DNA from: Nitzschia sp. pyKryTriq1 | Lineage: Eukaryota > Bacillariophyta > Bacillariophyceae > Bacillariales > Bacillariaceae | Direction of reading: 5' to 3' | Assembly (NCBI GenBank): GCA_956465555.1 | Contig: OY101124.1 | Span: forward strand, 1,612,001 to 1,676,000 | DNA: 64,000 nucleotides | In this document: in pieces, positions 27,301-35,915 of the stretch | How the letters are laid out: each line of letters starts with the position of its first letter | Numbering within the stretch: position 1 is the stretch's first letter | Program-made: the position numbers and the translations under genes | Notes under the pieces: generated by a model | What the model was told of the DNA's origin: nothing | What the model saw: the letters and a program-made list of their open reading frames with translations, nothing else | Databases searched by the model: none

Positions 27301-28435
27301 TTCCTCAGATGTTTTGGTGCGACTGGTGAAGCAAATCATTGCTTCCCGCCGTGGCAAGGTGCGGAAGGGCCAAGCTCCTCAATGGACGTCCAAGGGAACC
27401 ACTCCACTGGAAGAAGTGGTTGAAGTTATTCAACTTCCCGACCAGGAAGACTTCGCGAATAGCAACTGGATCGACCCCAATAGCATTGAAATCGACCCCG
27501 AGATTCTTCAGCTTATTCATGACTACGTCGCGGGCTTGGCCAACCTGTACCGTAACTGCAACTTTCACTGTTTTGAGCACGCCAGCCATGTGACAATGAG
27601 CGTGGCCAAGTTGCTGTCCCGCATTGTCGCTCCATCGGATATGGATTTCACGGACGAGAAGCAAGCGTTGGCGACTCTTCATGACCACACATACGGAATT
27701 ACAACAGATCCCTTAACTCAATTCGCCTGTGTCTTGTCCGCCTTGATTCACGATGTAGACCACCAGGGAGTTCCGAATTCGACTTTGCTCGCCGAACAAG
27801 ATCCCCTCGCGGAGCGATACGGGGGCAAAGCGCTGGCCGAACAGAATTCTGTCGATCTTGCTTGGAATTTGCTCATGCAGGAGAAGTTTCAGCCCTTTGT
27901 CACACTTATCTGTCGAGATGATGTCGATCTGGCGCGCCTACGTCAATTGGTAGTTAACTCTGTCATGGCTACGGATATCATGGACAAGGACTTGAAGGAA
28001 CTTCGAAACGCGCGGTGGGAAAAAGCTTTTACCCAGACCGCGGCGGAAAACAATGATACATCCACTGAAGCCGTCAATCGTAAGGCTACCATTGTTATTG
28101 AGCACTTGATTCAAGCATCCGACGTCAGTCACACAATGCAGCATTGGAATGTATACCAGAAATGGAATGCTCGTCTCTTCAAGGAAATGTATGCCGCCTA
28201 CCGGGACGGACGATCGCAGAAAGATCCGTCGGAATTTTGGTACAAGGGGGAAATTGGATTCTTCGACTTTTACATCATTCCATTGGCCAAGAAGCTAAAG
28301 GATTGTGGTGTCTTTGGAGTATCTTCGGACGAATATCTTCAGTATGCCATCAGCAACCGTAATGAATGGGAACGCAAGGGGAAATCGGTCGTAGAAGGAC
28401 TTGTTGCCCAAGTCAGAGACGACCCAGGCATGTAG
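24340..28435 (+). CDS. Receptor-type class III nucleotide cyclase fused to a cyclic-nucleotide phosphodiesterase, five exons
   Basis: Exons 24340-24707, 24862-25361, 25505-26552, 26667-27205 and 27309-28435 join at GTAAGT/GTACGT donors and CAG/TAG acceptors, giving about 1193 residues. An N-terminal cytosolic Ser/Asp-rich tail is followed by membrane segment 1 (LLVIIILFLVAAAVCVAVYLV), an extracellular sensor (about 113-485, with TWPFVTMNDFQ) and segment 2 (VAAVFIFTAAVFILY). The class III cyclase domain has metal ligands Asp596 (FADVEGFTAW) and Asp640 (VGDCYVAV), transition-state Asn719 and Arg723, Glu636 in KVETVGD as in guanylate cyclases, and Gln712 where Cys or Asp is usual. The phosphodiesterase has HCFEHASH (His905) and HDVDHQGVPN (His966, Asp967). 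It probably makes and breaks cGMP, though cAMP is possible. Such fusions are known in diatoms, including Seminavis robusta mating signalling. Confidence 0.9.
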
Positions 28436-28477
28436 GAAAACGTAAAATTTTGAGATTCTACTAGAGTTTATTGTCAT
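28436..28477. other. 42-base tail-to-tail gap
   Basis: The stop codons of the cyclase (plus) and the TPR gene (minus) are only 42 bases apart, so their 3' untranslated regions almost certainly overlap. Confidence 0.8.
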
Positions 28478-31400
28478 CTAGATGTCCTCTTTCCCCTTTT
28501 TCTTCTTCTTCGTCTTGGCGTCCACGTCGCTCCTCTTTTTCTTGGATTTTTTCTCGGCGCCTTCCCCCGGTTCGAGATTGTCCTTCTTCTTTTTCTTTTT
28601 GACCTTTTTCTCGTCCCCTTCGAGATTGTCTTTCGTCTTCTTCTTTTTGACCTTTCTCTCGGCACCTTCCTCCCCTTCGGATTTGTCCTTCTTCTTTTTC
28701 TTTTTCCCCTTTTTCTCGTCGCCTTCCTCCCCTTCGATATTGTCCTTCGTCTTCTTCTTCTTCTTTTTAATCTTTTTCTCAGTGCCTTCTTCCCCTTCGG
28801 GTTGGTCTTTTTTCTTTTTCTTCTTTTTTACCTTGTCGGAGGAAGCTTCCCCCTCTTGCAAAGCCTTCTTCTTCTTCTTTTTTCGCTTCTTCTGCTTCTT
28901 TTTATCGGATTCGTCTCCATCCCCCCCATTTTTTTTCTTGGTCTTTCGTTTCTTCTTCCCCGGTTTCTCTTCGTCTGCTGGGCTAATAGCCATTTCCACC
29001 TCTTGTTGTACTATTACCGGCACCCCGGAAGCACGGGACTCATCAGGATGAGCCTCGTCGGATTCTTCGTCCTTTAGATTTTCTTTCACAATGCTGGCGG
29101 CGATGGAGGAGTCCTCATCATCATCAGAGTCGTTGTTATCGGAGGAGGAAGAGGAAGAACTTGAAGAAGAGTCGTCATCCGAGGCTTCCTGTATTAGAGG
29201 TGAGTCCTGTATTAGAGGTGAATCATAGTGCTCACCCTCCGTATCGCTATTGCTCTTATCAATCGGGAGAAGAGTTTCCTCCTTGTCGTAATCGTCGTCG
29301 TTGTCACTGTCGTCGGACGCAGTAGATGATTCCGAAGCATCATCCTCCGCAGCAGCATTATCGTTCGTGGAGGGTGGCGGCAGCTGGTTTCCGTCGTTGT
29401 CCGCATCATCATCATCATCATCGTTCGTTTCGTCTAACTCGGCAAGGTTAGTGTTGGATGGGTCTCTTTCTGTTTCCGTGGTTTGTGGAGTCTCGTCGTC
29501 GTTCTTCTCGTCGTCGTCGTCGATGTCACCACCTGCAATGTCTGTAGATGACGAAGAAGAAGAAGAAGAAGAAGCAGAAGATGCGACCAAAGGATCATGT
29601 TTCGATGATGAGGCGGAGGGTGGTGGCGGAGGCTTGTCCTCGTGCGCAGCAGGAGCAGGAGCAGCAGGAGCATCGTTCGTTTCGTCTAATACGGTAGTAT
29701 TGCTGTGGGATGGTTCTTTTTCAGTTTTGTCGTCATCGTCGTCGTCGTCGTCGTCGTGAGAAGAAAAAGAAGAAGAAGAAGACTTGTTTGAAGAATCCTC
29801 CTCCTCCAACAAGTCGGAGCAGGGTGGTGATGGTGGCATTTTTTCGCCGTCCGCAGCAGCCGCACTGGCACCGGCACCTGCATCATCATCATCGTCGTCG
29901 TCGTCGTCATCATGAGTAATATTGCTTACTACCCGTACCTCTTGGTATGTTCCTTCCTGCTCCTCGGGTGATACAGCAGCATCAGCAGCATCAGCATCAT
30001 CAGCAGCGATCGATGTTTCTTCATGTTTTCTTGGCTGCTTAGTAGTATTGCCTAGCAACGAGGATGGTGGTGGTACCACCAACTCCAACTCCAACTCCAC
30101 CGACGACGACGATGATGGTGTAGTATTATTCGTCATCAGTGTCGTCATCTCGTCATAACTCGACAATAAGGATTGAAATGGCTGGAGGAGATGAGGAGAC
30201 TTCTTTTCTTGGTTCCGTTCGTTATTTTCTTCTTCTTCCTCTTCTTCTTCTTCTTCATTGGTATTGCTGTCCTTGTCGGCGTTGGCGTTGTCGGCGGCGG
30301 CGGTGGCGGCGCCTTGTTGCTCGTCACTAGTTGTCTGAAGATTATTCGTCAGGTCGTCCTCATCATCATCATCATCATCATCATCGTCATCATCATCATC
30401 ATCATCATCGCGTAGAGTAGTAGACGATGCGGTAGGAGACGAAGTAGGAGTCTCGTCCGATCTTATTACGGAAACAGTCGTAGTAGTAGTAGTAGAAGCA
30501 GCAGCAGCAGCGGCGGCGGCAGTATCAGTATCGGCATGCTTCTTTTCCAGCAGAGTAGCTGATGGTGATGGTGATGGTGATGGTGGTGATGGTGATAGTG
30601 GTGATGCTGATGGTGGTGGTGGTAGATGATCGTGCTGGCCTCCACTTCGTTTCGAAGCAGAAGCAGCAGAAGCAGAAGCAGAAGCAGAAGCAGAAGCAGA
30701 AGCAGAAGCAGCAGCAGCGCGTTGGGTATAGGGATGATCCGTTCCAAATGCGGCCTGATAAATGGTATGGGCCTTGTCATACCATTCCTTGGCCTGTGTC
30801 TGGTCGTCGTCGTCGCTTTGGGTCGTATAGATTTGCGCCAATTTCATACATAAATCCGCCACATCCAAAAATCCCTGTTCTTCTGGTCCCGCCGATTCTT
30901 CCAATTCCATACTCATGTAATAACATTGAATGGCTTCATCAAGTTGTTGTCCTTTTTGTCCTTCTTTTTGTCCTTCTTTTACATGCTTGTCCCCTTCCAA
31001 TTCCAAATCAATCGATTCTTGCAGCGTTTCTAAATATTCTTGGACCATAATGGCATCGGTGCTCTTGCTGCTCTTGAGTACCCATGTAATGTAATCCTTG
31101 GCGGCTTGTTGACGGACGGGATCTTGTATCGCACACGCAATTCGTAACGTTCGTCTCAAACTGCTCAAGGCCGGTGCATATTCCTTCTTGCCATGCAGGG
31201 CACATCCCATGCTGTAATAGGCTCGTGCCGTCTTGTCATGATACTTCCCCAAGGTCGCTTCTCGGATTTGAAGACACTCGACAAAGGCCGCCAAGGCTTC
31301 GTCGTAGTCTTGAGCGTACCAGTCATCGCAGGCGGAATCAAAGAGGGCTTGGGCTTTTTGGAGAAGAAGCTGCTTCTTTTTCTTGTTCTTGTTGTTGTTT

Positions 31401-31516
31401 TTCTTTGTCTTGCTCGTGTTCTTGTTCGTGTTCTTGTTCTTGTTCTTGTTCTTTCCCCCGTCGTCGTCTAATACTAGTGCTGCTGCTGCTGCTGCTGCTG
31501 CTGTGGTAGAAGCCAT
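28478..31516 (-). CDS. TPR protein with long acidic low-complexity region and Lys-rich repeat tail
   Basis: About 1012 residues from the ATG at 31516 (MASTTAAAA); another in-frame ATG lies 21 bases upstream at 31537. After a Lys/Asn-rich start, residues about 50-270 hold tetratricopeptide repeats of kinesin-light-chain style: ALFDSACDDWYAQDYDEALA, ARAYYSMGCALHGKKEYAPA, QLDEAIQCYYMSMEL and AKEWYDKAHTIYQAAFG. The middle ~550 residues are Asp-, Ser- and Glu-rich, built from GAT/TCA/GAA repeats. The last ~150 residues are a tandem repeat with alternating acidic GEEG and basic KKVKKKKKK blocks, five or more units. Such a tail could bind nucleic acid, microtubules or mineral phases, but this is inference. 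Probably a scaffold; function unknown. It converges on the cyclase gene. Confidence 0.78.
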   Translation of the reverse strand: MASTTAAAAAAAALVLDDDGGKNKNKNKNTNKNTSKTKKNNNKNKKKKQLLLQKAQALFDSACDDWYAQDYDEALAAFVECLQIREATLGKYHDKTARAYYSMGCALHGKKEYAPALSSLRRTLRIACAIQDPVRQQAAKDYITWVLKSSKSTDAIMVQEYLETLQESIDLELEGDKHVKEGQKEGQKGQQLDEAIQCYYMSMELEESAGPEEQGFLDVADLCMKLAQIYTTQSDDDDQTQAKEWYDKAHTIYQAAFGTDHPYTQRAAAASASASASASASASAASASKRSGGQHDHLPPPPSASPLSPSPPSPSPSPSATLLEKKHADTDTAAAAAAAASTTTTTTVSVIRSDETPTSSPTASSTTLRDDDDDDDDDDDDDDDDEDDLTNNLQTTSDEQQGAATAAADNANADKDSNTNEEEEEEEEEENNERNQEKKSPHLLQPFQSLLSSYDEMTTLMTNNTTPSSSSSVELELELVVPPPSSLLGNTTKQPRKHEETSIAADDADAADAAVSPEEQEGTYQEVRVVSNITHDDDDDDDDDDAGAGASAAAADGEKMPPSPPCSDLLEEEDSSNKSSSSSFSSHDDDDDDDDDKTEKEPSHSNTTVLDETNDAPAAPAPAAHEDKPPPPPSASSSKHDPLVASSASSSSSSSSSTDIAGGDIDDDDEKNDDETPQTTETERDPSNTNLAELDETNDDDDDDADNDGNQLPPPSTNDNAAAEDDASESSTASDDSDNDDDYDKEETLLPIDKSNSDTEGEHYDSPLIQDSPLIQEASDDDSSSSSSSSSSDNNDSDDDEDSSIAASIVKENLKDEESDEAHPDESRASGVPVIVQQEVEMAISPADEEKPGKKKRKTKKKNGGDGDESDKKKQKKRKKKKKKALQEGEASSDKVKKKKKKKDQPEGEEGTEKKIKKKKKKTKDNIEGEEGDEKKGKKKKKKDKSEGEEGAERKVKKKKTKDNLEGDEKKVKKKKKKDNLEPGEGAEKKSKKKRSDVDAKTKKKKKGKEDI

Positions 31517-31537
31517 GATTGATACTCTGATACTCAT

Positions 31538-32615
31538 CTACCACCCCGTAGTAAGAAACACAATACGGCTCGTCGGGTATGATGTCATACTACAGTATGT
31601 TGTTTGTTGGCAGCAGCAGCAGATCGATGCTGGACGATAGATGGAAATGGAAGACATGCATATCGAGGGGACGAGAGAGTCAGTCAGTCGTCGTCGTCGT
31701 CGTCGTTATATAGTTGTCGTTGTCCATACCGTGTGTACCGTGCGTCTCATTGATTGATCTATCGAATTCGTGGGCGATGAAGAAAGGGTCATTACTATTG
31801 GCGGGGTTAAATGATGAAGTATCCATGTCATTACAATACTGTATTACTTATGGCAGAAGATGGGAATGGTCATTACGGTAGAGTGACCCCCCCTGCCGAC
31901 CCCCCCCCAAGGTGAACCCCCCCGCCGACCCGCCCCCTCTCTTCACTTTACTCTGTACTATAGTACTATCATACCGCGGTACTAGTACTGTATATACCGC
32001 AATGGCCATCAGGATGCGTTTTGATTGCGGCCAAGCAATAATTCGAACCATTGCAACACTGCTGGTGCTGCCCGTCCTAGTACTAGTACTAGTACTAGTA
32101 TATGGTAAGCTAGTAGTAGTAACAAGAAGCTTCTTTCTCGTCCTCGTGCTGACAACAACAACAACAACCTTGCTTCTTGTTGTGTTCTTGGTCCAGCAGC
32201 AGCTCCTGCTCCTCCTGCTCCTATAGTAACTAGTAGCTACTAGTAGGACTGTATATGTATATGATGTGCCGAGAAAAAAGACGAGGACACTCCTCCTTAT
32301 CATCATCATCATAATCATCATCATCATCATTACTAAGAACGTCGCCATCATCATGATGATCATCATGATCCCGTTTCCCTCATCTGCTGCGGCAGAAGCA
32401 TTGTTATTGCCTACTACTAGTAGTATGCGATCATGAGGAGTGCCACCGTACTACTACTACTACTACTACTACCGAACGTACAAAGTACTCGTGTATTCAA
32501 TCCTAGTATAGTAGTACGCGTACTGTACTAATAGTAGTACCGGCGCAGCTTCACCAGCACTACTACTACTGTATATCGCTCTACTAACTACTTCTTGTTC
32601 GTACATACAACATTA
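31538..32615. other. 1.1 kb intergenic, upstream of the TPR gene
   Basis: It contains (GTC)n at 31689-31706, a C-run cluster at 31885-31937, CTAGTA repeats near 32080-32100, ATC repeats near 32300-32330 and (CTA)n near 32450-32471. Frames in both directions are short and microsatellite-derived. No gene supported. Confidence 0.5.
31885..31937 (-). other. Potential G-quadruplex on the minus strand
   Basis: Four C-runs of five to nine bases lie within about 50 bases of the plus strand, so the minus strand has four long G-runs separated by short loops. It lies about 370 bases upstream of the minus-strand TPR gene, on that gene's sense strand. Confidence 0.5.
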
Positions 32616-33743
32616 CTAGTACACCACATGCAAGCTCGATCGCTGACGGTATCGGCGAAGTGACGGTCGTTCCTGCTCACCACCAGCACCAGCACCAGCA
32701 CCACTACCACCAATAGTAGTAGTATTATCTTCATCTTCTTGTATTTCCGTTGTTGTTCCTTCGATCATTTCTTCCTCCCTTCGTACACGCTCCATCAAAG
32801 TTTTGGTTTGTTTCTTTCCATCGTCTTCATAGATCCCCCAACAGTCCAAATACAACTGATCAATCGAGGCAAACCATTGGCGGCAACCCAAAACAAAGGG
32901 TGCCGTATGTTGACAAACGGGGCAGGGGCAGCGTAATTCTTTCGATTTCATGTCAATATACAAAATGGGGCGTTTGTTGTGGATATTGATCACACTGCTA
33001 TCGACGGCGCGATTGTACAAGAAGGAATACAAGACCGCCGACAAGACGACGTCGACACCCAACAAAATAGGAGTGGTGGCGGGGATGACCTCCAATAAAA
33101 AGATGCAATGGAATATCATGTCAAAATACAAGAAGAGCGTGTTCCACCAATCCTTGGTATTCGTTTGGAGTTTGCGCATGTGCGCCATAAGAGAGGCAAA
33201 GGCGGCCGCACTCGCTTCCGGTTTGCTCAGACCAGTGGACATGTAGTAGGAATGGATGACCATTTGGAAGATCCAAGCCACGATCAGCCAGATTGGCGTA
33301 TAGTCGATCCAATAGTAGAGCATTGCGTACGCAGCGGAACTGATGAAATCGATAAAGGCGCCGGTAAAGAGGGACCACATGGGGACCGGCTGAAGATACC
33401 CCGCAACATGATTGAACATGTTTGCGACGCCGACCAGCGCCAAGAATCCAGTGAAAAGGGGATGCTCCTCGAGAAAGGCCGTTCCATTTGAGGAGGGGAC
33501 CGCAAGGAAGCCCTTGCGTTGCAGCTGAATATAGACCGCCGAAAAGACGCTCAGCAACACAAACGCAGGCACGAGAGATGGCGGTTCTTGGCGCTCTCTG
33601 CCTCCTTGGGGGCCGCCGCCAACTCCTCGGTGGACATAGACCGAAGGTCCTCGCCTGCTCTTCACGACCTGCTGGTTCTTGTTGTCCTTCTTGTTGGGGG
33701 TGCTGTCCTCGGCCGCTGTGCTGGCAGTGGCTGTGCTCGTCAT
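32616..33743 (-). CDS. Multipass membrane protein of unknown function
   Basis: A 375-residue protein starting at ATG 33743 (MTSTATASTAAED). A hydrophilic N-terminal ~55 residues is followed by about six hydrophobic segments: LVPAFVLLSVFSAVYI, FLALVGVANMFNHVAG, FIDFISSAAYAMLYYW, WLIVAWIFQMVIHSYY, FLYFDMIFHCIFLLEVI and LLGVDVVLSAVLYSFLY. The soluble C-terminal part has a compact Cys cluster (CPCPVC) near residue 273, CRQW and LDCWGIYEDD, a charged helix and a Gly/Ala-rich tail. The Cys cluster could bind a metal or be a redox or palmitoylation site. I recognise no family. Composition and length argue for a real gene, without visible introns. Confidence 0.75.
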   Translation of the reverse strand: MTSTATASTAAEDSTPNKKDNKNQQVVKSRRGPSVYVHRGVGGGPQGGRERQEPPSLVPAFVLLSVFSAVYIQLQRKGFLAVPSSNGTAFLEEHPLFTGFLALVGVANMFNHVAGYLQPVPMWSLFTGAFIDFISSAAYAMLYYWIDYTPIWLIVAWIFQMVIHSYYMSTGLSKPEASAAAFASLMAHMRKLQTNTKDWWNTLFLYFDMIFHCIFLLEVIPATTPILLGVDVVLSAVLYSFLYNRAVDSSVINIHNKRPILYIDMKSKELRCPCPVCQHTAPFVLGCRQWFASIDQLYLDCWGIYEDDGKKQTKTLMERVRREEEMIEGTTTEIQEDEDNTTTIGGSGAGAGAGGEQERPSLRRYRQRSSLHVVY

Positions 33744-34037
33744 GATGGTGTTACTACTACTTACTAGTACTAGCTAGGAGCAGGACGTGTACTGGTAGTA
33801 AGTATTCGTAGTAGTTCCTGCTTTGCTGAACGATGGAGGAGGAAAAGCTGTGGCGGTGCAAAAGTGAAAAGTGAAAAGTGAAAAGTGAAAGTGTGCTTCT
33901 GGTCTGAGCAGGATATTGATTATATGTGATCCAGTGACATGCGGGAACTAGCAAGCGAAAGAGGCACACGTCGTATTCCACCACAGATTCTACTGAACTG
34001 CGAATTCTTCCCAGGCAGGAACTGGCGAAGAATGGTG

Positions 34038-34069
34038 CACTGGAGTTGTGGCCAGCGGATTGGTAGCGG
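34038..34069 (+). repeat. Left terminal inverted repeat (32 bp)
   Basis: The exact reverse complement is found at 34923-34954. Confidence 0.9.
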
Positions 34070-34272
34070 GAGGCACGGTTTCCTGGCGGGTTCTGCGCCC
34101 CCGCTTCCCCTATGAATCCGCTAAATACGAGCTATTCGAGCTCTAAAATTTGCAGGGTCATTAGGGACACCGGCCACTACTCGTACCCGCCACGAATCCG
34201 CCACGCCACCGCGCAAACCCGTGACGAACCCGCTGATAGCGGAATCTCAGCTGGTTTGCGCCCAGCGGGAAA

Positions 34273-34438
34273 ACGGACAGACGTCCTATCATTCCTGACG
34301 CCCGCTCGGAATCCGCTACCAGCGGTTTGCCAGCGGGTTCGCGTTGAGCTGGATAACGGACAGACGTCTTCCCATTCCTTGAGCCCGCTCGGAATCCGCC
34401 GAAAGCAGTTTGTCGGCGGTTCTTTCCGGTGACCTACA
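34273..34438. repeat. Diverged 83-bp direct duplication
   Basis: The segment starting ACGGACAGACGTC at 34273 recurs at 34356. Each copy carries CCCGCTCGGAATCCGC and a following CAGCGGTTTG/CAGTTTGTCGG part. It lies inside the DNA transposon. Confidence 0.75.
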
Positions 34439-34608
34439 CGTTCACACACAAAAGAACAGCCCGCCGAAAATCCGGGAAGAGCGGGTTTCTCCCGGAGAAT
34501 AGAATTATGGCGGGAAGCGTGCGACAACATAACAACTTGCCTTTATGGTAGGAATTCCACTCGCCGCTTACGTAGAATCCCAAAAAGCATCTGAAATGAC
34601 CAACAAAA

Positions 34609-34877
34609 GGACCGGTGCCATCGGCTTACCGTAATCTCGCGCAGCAACTCCATACAGCACCGGTCCTAATGAATCCCCAACAAAGGACCGGTGCCATCGG
34701 CTTACCGTAATCTCGCGCAGCAACTCCATACAGCACCGGTCCTAATGAATCCCCAACAAAAGGACCGGTGCCATCGGCTTACCGTAATCTCGCGCAGCAA
34801 CTCCATACAGCACCGGTCCTAATGAATCCCCAACAAAGGACCGGTGCCATCGGCTTACCGTAATCTCGCGCAGCATG
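34609..34877. repeat. Array of four 76/77-bp hairpin units
   Basis: Units start GGACCGGTGCCATCGG at 34609, 34685, 34762 and 34838. The first three carry 10-11-bp perfect arms (AGGACCGGTGC and GCACCGGTCCT) around a ~45-base spacer containing TTACCGTAATCTCGCGCAGC. The fourth is cut off before its right arm. The copies are virtually identical, so the array is young. Confidence 0.9.
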
Positions 34878-34922
34878 CCATTGTGCCAGATGGCTATATA
34901 TATGCCTATGACCCGGGGTAAT

Positions 34923-34954
34923 CCGCTACCAATCCGCTGGCCACAACTCCAGTG
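34923..34954 (-). repeat. Right terminal inverted repeat (32 bp)
   Basis: The exact reverse complement of 34038-34069. Confidence 0.9.
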
Positions 34955-35051
34955 TACTGTACGGGCGTGCGGTGCACCTTTTCTTGAATTTCTTCCCCTT
35001 TTTTCTTTCCCCCCTTATTACTCCAACCGTATGGGCAGGGAGCCAACCAAA

Positions 35052-35077
35052 TAACCCCTCTATCGAACCCAGCCTTA
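35052..35077 (+). repeat. 26-bp segment repeated inversely at 38807-38832
   Basis: TAACCCCTCTATCGAACCCA plus six further bases occurs here and, reverse-complemented, at 38807-38832. The flanks do not match well, so it is probably a fragment of a dispersed repeat. Confidence 0.6.
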
Positions 35078-35263
35078 AATACCTACCTCTAGTATCGGAT
35101 GGTACTCAAGCAATCATCTCGGGGGTACCCCCTCGTCTACCGTGTAGGGGTCACCACCATAAAATACAATAAAATAACATTCGCGCGTACGACATACGAT
35201 ACTTTCGCTCCTCCGCGGCGGCGCTTTTCTTGCATTTATTTTATCTTACTTGACTATGTTTTA

Positions 35264-35884
35264 TCATGTTGTGCGAAAGTAATTTTCAATGGAAGAAAAC
35301 CAGTCGTTCGGAGGTGATGATGATGGTGATGGTGATGATGCGTCCTCGGCGGGACGAGGAACAATGTTCGTTCTTCTTCCTGCGGATGATGATGATGGTG
35401 CAACACCACGAGGTCTGTCCTGTGCTGCTGCTTGTGCTGCTGCTGCTGTTGCTGCCGGTGCATGATGATGCTCAGCGTGACTGATGATGACGGAGGAGGA
35501 GGAGCCTTCTTGTTCTTGTTGTTGATGATGATGATGATGTTGTCGATGATGATGATGTTGGTGATGGTGCTTATTCGTCTGCTGTACTACTAGTTCGTGC
35601 TGGATACGAGCGACGGTATCATTCATACTGGACGGGCGGTGCTGGTGGTGGATGATGGAAGAACCATCGCCATTGTAGTCATTGCAGCTCATTTGCGGCT
35701 CTTTTTTCAAGCTGCTACTAGTAGTACCTGGTGCGGCTCCGGCTGCGGAGGATTGCGATGATGATTGTGCCTTGGAGAAATGATCGAATGATGAGGTGAG
35801 AATAATATTTCCTCCCATTCGCTGCAATTTTTGTTGTTGTTGTTGTTGTTGTTGTTGAAACAATGTGATGGATGGAATATTTAT

Positions 35885-35915
<31 letters not shown>

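Larger units (their letters stand above)
34038..34954. mobile_element. Non-autonomous DNA transposon, CACTA-like, 917 bp
   Basis: The ends are perfect 32-bp inverted repeats starting CACTGGAGTTGTGGCCAGCG (34038-34069) and ending in the complement (34923-34954). The interior codes for nothing recognisable. It is GC-rich and full of sub-terminal copies of AATCCGCTA/AATCCGCC in both orientations, which themselves occur inside the inverted repeat. It carries an 83-bp diverged duplication and a 76-bp hairpin-repeat array. A CACTG terminus with short sub-terminal repeats is the pattern of CACTA (EnSpm) elements. The expected 3-bp target duplication is not visible (GTG left, TAC right), so family assignment is tentative. 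Confidence 0.72.

Noticed and set aside
28482-29051. Phe/Ser-rich frame antisense to the TPR gene tail
   Set aside because: It is the mirror of the Lys-rich AAG repeats (CTT read as Phe/Leu); the sense frame has a coherent domain structure.
31516-31537. Upstream ATG of the TPR gene (MSIRVSI)
   Set aside because: Both ATGs are in frame; I report the one at 31516 because it gives a typical MAST start, but the upstream one is possible and adds only seven residues.
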